From Acidobacteria bacterium UBA7540 (GTDB taxonomy: Bacteria; Acidobacteriota; Terriglobia; UBA7540), in NCBI GenBank assembly GCA_002478145.1, contig DLMI01000091.1, positions 30,149-57,975 on the forward strand: 27,827 nucleotides of DNA. Direction: 5' to 3'. Under the pieces are notes generated by a model. The model was not told the DNA's origin. It saw only the letters and a list, made by a program, of their open reading frames with translations, and ran no database searches. The position numbers were made by a program, and so were the translations under genes. Positions 24,298-27,827 of the stretch are shown here, piece after piece. Position 1 is the stretch's first letter. Each line of letters begins with the position of its first letter.

Positions 24298-24723
24298 TTA
24301 GGATTCAGTCGGATTGATGGATCGCCTTTTCCCTCTGGGCCTCTTTGCTGCATCCGAAGGAGCATCCTGTGCAAGCGGGTCTGCTTCATTCACCTTGGCC
24401 ATTGCCGCCGCGTCGTCAGGCGCAATAACGAAGAATTGCGAGAGCTTAACGTCGTCCAGGATTTTCTGTACGTGCACATTAAGATTCGCCAAAACCATTC
24501 GCGTGCCGGCATTTTGAGCTGTCACACGAGCCCCCGCAAGAAAACCCAAACCCGTGGAATCAATGTAAGGGACATCGGAAAAATCGATGATGAGTTTTCT
24601 CGTCCCCGCGTCGATAAAGTCCTTAATCTTTTGTCTCAGGAAGGGCCCATCACTGCCCGCCAGGAATTTTCCGTTCAAGCTCACAATGACAATATCGTCC
24701 GCGAAACGCGCCGTAATTCTCAC
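24298..24723 (-). CDS. STAS-domain anti-anti-sigma factor (SpoIIAA/RsbV-like)
   Basis: This 141-residue protein has a STAS domain at 1-105. The typical IDFSDVPYIDSTGLGFLA carries the phosphorylatable Ser56 in DSTGLG. The unphosphorylated form releases a sigma factor by binding an anti-sigma kinase. The C-terminal 35 residues (PSDAAKRPRGKRRS and neighbours) are basic, low-complexity and unusual for this family. The start is GTG (24721-24723) with GAGG 7 nt upstream. No RsbW-type kinase or sigma factor is adjacent, so its partners are elsewhere. A sigma-70-like promoter lies about 130 bp upstream. Confidence 0.85.
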   Translation of the reverse strand: MRITARFADDIVIVSLNGKFLAGSDGPFLRQKIKDFIDAGTRKLIIDFSDVPYIDSTGLGFLAGARVTAQNAGTRMVLANLNVHVQKILDDVKLSQFFVIAPDDAAAMAKVNEADPLAQDAPSDAAKRPRGKRRSINPTES

Positions 24724-24849
24724 GATTACACCTCGCTGAGAAGCCGCTCAAAAGTCCGCACGCTCCTATGGGTCCCGCCGATTCTCTTTTTCCGGTAAGG
24801 CTCTTCGAGAATTCGCGTTCCAGAATAAACAGGCGAAACTAGAAAGGCT

Positions 24850-24879
24850 ATGCTACGGGAGGGGGAGAAGGGTTGTCAA
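24850..24879 (-). promoter_or_regulatory. Candidate sigma-70 promoter for the STAS gene
   Basis: On the minus strand a perfect -35 TTGACA (24874-24879) is followed after 18 bp by TAGCAT (24850-24855) as -10 (4 of 6 consensus bases). It would give a leader of about 120 nt before the GTG start at 24723. Confidence 0.4.
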
Positions 24880-24919
24880 GCAAAGCTTGGGAGATAAGCT
24901 GTCAACACTCTTGCGGTAG

Positions 24920-25714
24920 CTATGGCTTCTTCGCCACTAGTCGGACCACGTCCGTGTCACGGCGATCGTAGAAGTCCGACTTCGCTCTGACGATCTCGTA
25001 AGAAACGATCTGGAGAGGGTCAAACATCTTCAGCATGCCATTGCGGCCAACATAATCTGCCCCGCATTCCATGACGACAATGCCACCGCGCTTTAATGAA
25101 TCGACAACTTTCTGTACAGGCACCATCGGCATGCTCCAACTGAACAGGACGAGGTCAAACCGTTCTTTGCCGAAATCGTATTCACTGTCGAGAACGGCTG
25201 CTGTGTGCAGGGTCAGCCCAAGCTCTTTCGCTCGCTTTTGAGCGAGCGCGACTCCGGCATCAGCACGATCGAACCCCCACACCTGCCAGCCAAGCTTCGC
25301 TAGATAGATGGCGTTTCGGCCCTCCCCCATTGCATAGTCGAGCGCGACCCCCGGAGGCCGTCCTTTCACCACCTGCATTAGGAAGCTGTTTGGAGCCTTG
25401 TTGAAGTTCGACTTGCTATTGGCGTAGAAGCGGTTCCAGTAGTCGGTTTCCAGCAGGTCCCGCTCTGTTCGAATCAGCCTCGTCCGGCGCGCGAGCTCGC
25501 TGTCCGCGACCCCTTCGCTCTTCAGCTTCGCGGCGTACCGCTCCAAGATCTCTTCATTCGTCACCGACGCATTCTCGGCGTGCAGTTTCGGGGCAAAGCC
25601 GTTTCGAAAGTCGCGGTAGAAGTCGTACTCGGGTTTCTGACCGAAAGCAAATACTGAACAAAAGAGCGCCGCGACCACGAGACAGTTGGAATGCACACGA
25701 CGAACGTGAGGCAT
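24920..25714 (-). CDS. Exported class I SAM-dependent methyltransferase
   Basis: This 264-residue protein has a signal peptide (LVVAALFCSVFAFGQ, about 12-26). A helical N-terminal region follows, then a methyltransferase fold with PPGVALDYAMGEGRNAIYLAKLG as motif I and VWGFDRADAGV as the acidic loop. RFDLVLFSWSMPM and LKRGGIVVMEC are the later core strands. Substrate and compartment are uncertain, for the same SAM-location reason as the other exported methyltransferase. The ATG at 25714 has GGAGG 6-7 nt upstream, a strong start. It stands alone between the STAS unit and kdsA. Confidence 0.87.
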   Translation of the reverse strand: MPHVRRVHSNCLVVAALFCSVFAFGQKPEYDFYRDFRNGFAPKLHAENASVTNEEILERYAAKLKSEGVADSELARRTRLIRTERDLLETDYWNRFYANSKSNFNKAPNSFLMQVVKGRPPGVALDYAMGEGRNAIYLAKLGWQVWGFDRADAGVALAQKRAKELGLTLHTAAVLDSEYDFGKERFDLVLFSWSMPMVPVQKVVDSLKRGGIVVMECGADYVGRNGMLKMFDPLQIVSYEIVRAKSDFYDRRDTDVVRLVAKKP

Positions 25715-25760
25715 GATTTCCTCCGAAGCAGAAATCCAGTCCTATGTGGATTGACATGGG

Positions 25761-25778
25761 CCCCCGCTTACGCGGGGG
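25761..25778. repeat. GC-rich hairpin downstream of kdsA
   Basis: CCCCCGC (25761-25767) pairs perfectly with GCGGGGG (25772-25778) around TTAC. It could act as a terminator for the pyrG-kdsA unit, but no T-run follows on the minus strand. It may instead be a short dispersed palindrome. Confidence 0.6.
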
Positions 25779-25864
25779 GTGACAACACCGGGGATTTTCA
25801 TCTCCTTGGGTAGGCCGCAGTCCCATGGGCACTGGGAATGGTCCGTCAGCTCACGGATTCACAA

Positions 25865-25885
25865 GGGCCTTTCAGCATCCTGCTA
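25865..25885 (-). repeat. TAGCAGG repeat end at the kdsA stop codon
   Basis: Read on the minus strand, TAGCAGGATGCTGAAAGGCCC is the terminal sequence of the palindromic element at 131-287 (TAGCA-TGCTGAAAGGCCC on one side, TAGCAGGTTGCTGAAAAACCC on the other). Its first triplet is the kdsA stop. No second inverted end was found nearby, so this is a solo or decayed end. Confidence 0.78.
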
Positions 25886-26728
25886 ACCTCTAGCAGAACC
25901 CGCTTTCAAGCTTCGCACAAACTTACCCAGATCGCGGAGGTTCATGACCAGATGTTTGAACCGCCGCAGGGGCAGTGCGTTGGCGCCGTCCGAGAGGGCC
26001 AGCTCGGGGCGGTTATGGACTTCCATGAAAAGGCCATCTACTCCCGCCGCCACTCCCGCTCGTGCCAGGGTGCTGATGAATTGCGGTTGCCCACCGCTCT
26101 CGTGGCCTTCGCCACCCGGCAATTGCAAGGCATGGGTTACGTCCAGGATGACCGGGAATCCGAAACCCTTCATGACGGCAACCCCCCGAATGTCCACAAC
26201 CAGGTTGTTATAACCGAACGTGCTCCCTCGCTCGGTCACCAGGATCCGGTGGTTCTTCGTCCTCTCGACCTTTTCAATGGCATGGCGAACATCCCAAGGC
26301 GAGAGGAATTGCCCCTTTTTGATATTCACTACGGCGCCAGACCGCCCCGCTTCGAGAAGCAGATCAGTCTGACGACAAAGGAACGCCGGAATTTGGATGA
26401 CATCGCAGACCTCTGCCGCCCGGTTAACCTGCGTTGCTTCGTGTACGTCAGTCAGAACGGGTATGCTGAACTCCCTCCTGACGCGCGCCAGGATCTGAAG
26501 CCCACGCTCCAACCCCGGGCCGCGATAGGAATCCAGCGAGGTGCGGTTGGCCTTGTCGAAGGAAGCCTTGAAGATGTAGGGAATCCGGAGGTCCTGCGTA
26601 ATGGTGGCCAGCCGCTCGGCCATCATCAACGCATGTCGCTCGTTCTCGATGACGCAGGGCCCGGCAATCACAAAGAGTGGGTGGCCAGTTCCAAGCCTCA
26701 GCCTCCCAACAGAAACCACGTGACCCAT
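25883..26728 (-). CDS. kdsA: 3-deoxy-8-phosphooctulonate synthase (Kdo-8-P synthase)
   Basis: This 281-residue cytosolic enzyme condenses arabinose 5-phosphate with phosphoenolpyruvate to Kdo 8-phosphate for lipopolysaccharide. Visible signatures are FVIAGPCVIEN near the N-terminus, FKASFDKANRTS, VLTDVHE, QIPAFLCRQTDLL, VNIKKGQFLSPWD, TERGSTFGYNNLVVD and a late MEVHNRPELALSDG. The length matches the family. The ATG at 26728 has GAGGGA upstream, and only 7 bp separate it from pyrG, so they are co-transcribed; CTP is used later to activate Kdo. The C-terminus ends at the TAG of a repeat end, which may have changed the last residues. Confidence 0.96.
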   Translation of the reverse strand: MGHVVSVGRLRLGTGHPLFVIAGPCVIENERHALMMAERLATITQDLRIPYIFKASFDKANRTSLDSYRGPGLERGLQILARVRREFSIPVLTDVHEATQVNRAAEVCDVIQIPAFLCRQTDLLLEAGRSGAVVNIKKGQFLSPWDVRHAIEKVERTKNHRILVTERGSTFGYNNLVVDIRGVAVMKGFGFPVILDVTHALQLPGGEGHESGGQPQFISTLARAGVAAGVDGLFMEVHNRPELALSDGANALPLRRFKHLVMNLRDLGKFVRSLKAGSARG

Positions 26729-26735
26729 TGTTCCC

Positions 26736-27827
26736 TCACTCCTGAGCTAAGACTTCGCCATGCGCAACCGCTTCGGAGGCGGTCACCTTAGCCACTTCCT
26801 CCACAAAGGAGCTTGCGAATGTGGCCAACCTCGTTCGGCGATATTGATAGGCCGCGCCGATGAATGCTTTGAATAGCGGGTGAGGCTCGAGGGGACGCGA
26901 CTTGAATTCGGGATGAAACTGGCAACCCAGGAACCACGGGTGGTCGCGGATTTCAACGATTTCCACGTAGGTGCCGTCCGGGGTCACACCCGCCAGGTCC
27001 AACCCCTGGGCTACAAGGATTCCCTCATAATCGCGGTTGAATTCGTAGCGATGGCGGTGGCGCTCGGAAATCTCGAGCTGACCGTAGGCCTGATGAGCAA
27101 AAGAACCGGGCTTAAGCCGGGCGGCCCAGGCTCCCAAGCGCATGGTTCCCCCCAGCTCATCAATTCCCCGCAATTCACGAAGTTTGTAGATGACGCGATG
27201 CGGCGTGGAAGGGTCAAACTCCGAACTATCCGCGCCGGGCAAGCCGCAGACATTCCGCGCGTATTCTATTACCGCGCACTGCATGCCGAGGCATATGCCG
27301 AAATACGGCACCTTGCGTTGGCGAGCGAATTGGATGCCCTTCAACATGCCCAGAATTCCGCGCTTGCCAAAACCTCCCGGGACCAGGATGCCATCCAGCT
27401 CTTGCAGTTGGTCTTCCCAGTTCTCACCCTCCAGTCCCTCCGCGTCAACCCACACCTTGTTGAGCTTCAAGCCGTGGGCAATGCTGCCGTGGACCAGGGC
27501 TTCGTTCAAGCTCTTGTAAGAGTCCTCATAGCCCACGTACTTTCCCACGATACCGATGGTTACCTCATCCTGCGGATGGCGGATGCGGTCCACAAGGTCA
27601 ATCCACGGCTGGAGGTTGCGCTCGCCGGTCTTCAGGTTCAAGCAGCGCAGAATTTGGGAATCCAACCCCTCGCCCCCAAGAATCAACGGCACTTCGTAGA
27701 TGTCGTCCACGTCCTTCGCGGTGATGACGGCATCTTCCGGGACGCTACAGAAGAGGGCGATCTTGGCTTTAATCTCGGCAGAAAGAAAGCGGTCCGTCCG
27801 GCAAAGGAGGATGTCCGGCTGAATGCC
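26736..27827 (-). CDS. pyrG: CTP synthase, C-terminal two thirds (partial)
   Basis: 363 residues of CTP synthase, which makes CTP from UTP, ATP and glutamine, are present; the N-terminal third lies beyond the right edge. The end of the synthetase domain (IYEVPLILGGEGLD) is followed by the class I glutamine amidotransferase domain. That domain has GIVGKYVGYEDSYKSLNEAL, ILVPGGFGKRG, PYFGICLGMQCAV with the nucleophile Cys, and CQFHPEFKSRP with the His and Glu of the triad. The reading frame continues open to the window edge (upstream residues include RTDRFLSAEIKAKIALFC). It is the first seen gene of the pyrG-kdsA unit. Confidence 0.97.
   Translation of the reverse strand, partial: GIQPDILLCRTDRFLSAEIKAKIALFCSVPEDAVITAKDVDDIYEVPLILGGEGLDSQILRCLNLKTGERNLQPWIDLVDRIRHPQDEVTIGIVGKYVGYEDSYKSLNEALVHGSIAHGLKLNKVWVDAEGLEGENWEDQLQELDGILVPGGFGKRGILGMLKGIQFARQRKVPYFGICLGMQCAVIEYARNVCGLPGADSSEFDPSTPHRVIYKLRELRGIDELGGTMRLGAWAARLKPGSFAHQAYGQLEISERHRHRYEFNRDYEGILVAQGLDLAGVTPDGTYVEIVEIRDHPWFLGCQFHPEFKSRPLEPHPLFKAFIGAAYQYRRTRLATFASSFVEEVAKVTASEAVAHGEVLAQE

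Noticed and set aside
25838..26791. 317-residue plus-strand frame opposite kdsA
   Set aside because: kdsA on the minus strand is unmistakable; the plus-strand product has no recognisable features.

Overview
The window looks like a chromosomal contig from a moderately GC-rich, Gram-negative-type bacterium. An acidobacterium or close relative is my best guess; this is inference. Supporting points are kdsA (LPS Kdo synthesis), Tat-exported Gfo/Idh/MocA and GH2 proteins, an acidobacterial-style REP/RAYT repeat load, and a group 3b [NiFe] hydrogenase. No rRNA or tRNA gene was seen, so taxonomy is not anchored.

Layout. 1-3059 (minus): a hydB-hydG-hydD-hydA operon for a cytosolic NAD(P)-linked [NiFe] hydrogenase (sulfhydrogenase type). 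Only the first codons of hydA lie in the window, and a 157-bp palindromic element sits between hydD and hydA. 3670-4602 (plus): a 1-phosphofructokinase-type PfkB kinase behind a long leader. 4603-5841: low-complexity DNA built from phased 7-bp and 8-bp tandem repeats. Two copies of one composite array flank a small retropepsin-like protease gene. 5842-10742 (plus): an accessory block with a P-loop ATPase, a six-helix membrane protein and a nucleoside-2-deoxyribosyltransferase/TIR-like protein, separated by REP-type hairpins. 10743-12640: a REP/RAYT graveyard with RAYT gene fragments and inverted REP pairs around a ketopantoate-reductase-like gene.

12655-18816 (plus): a secreted GH36 alpha-galactosidase, a HicBA toxin-antitoxin pair, and a Tat-exported GH2 glycosidase with extra C-terminal domains. 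The glycosidases could together strip alpha- and beta-galactosides outside the cytoplasm. 18943-20601 (minus): a lipase-maturation-factor-like membrane protein, divergent from a Tat-exported Gfo/Idh/MocA oxidoreductase (20678-22006). 22143-25714 (minus): an exported NxxGxxAF-repeat-like protein, a lipoprotein methyltransferase, a STAS anti-anti-sigma factor and an exported methyltransferase, probably separate units. 25883-27827 (minus): kdsA and the C-terminal two thirds of pyrG, 7 bp apart, an operon for CTP and Kdo supply.

The most distinctive theme is how mobile palindromes meet gene ends. Two unrelated genes (hydD, kdsA) end in a TAG that is the first triplet of the same TAGCAGG repeat end. 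Two others (the ketopantoate-reductase-like gene and a RAYT fragment) end in the TAG of the GTAG foot of a REP hairpin. The second theme is the phased heptamer/octamer array duplicated around the protease gene, which also encodes that protein's tail. The ATPase/membrane/NDT-like block is the best candidate for an undescribed functional system, possibly defence, but operon organisation is not evident.
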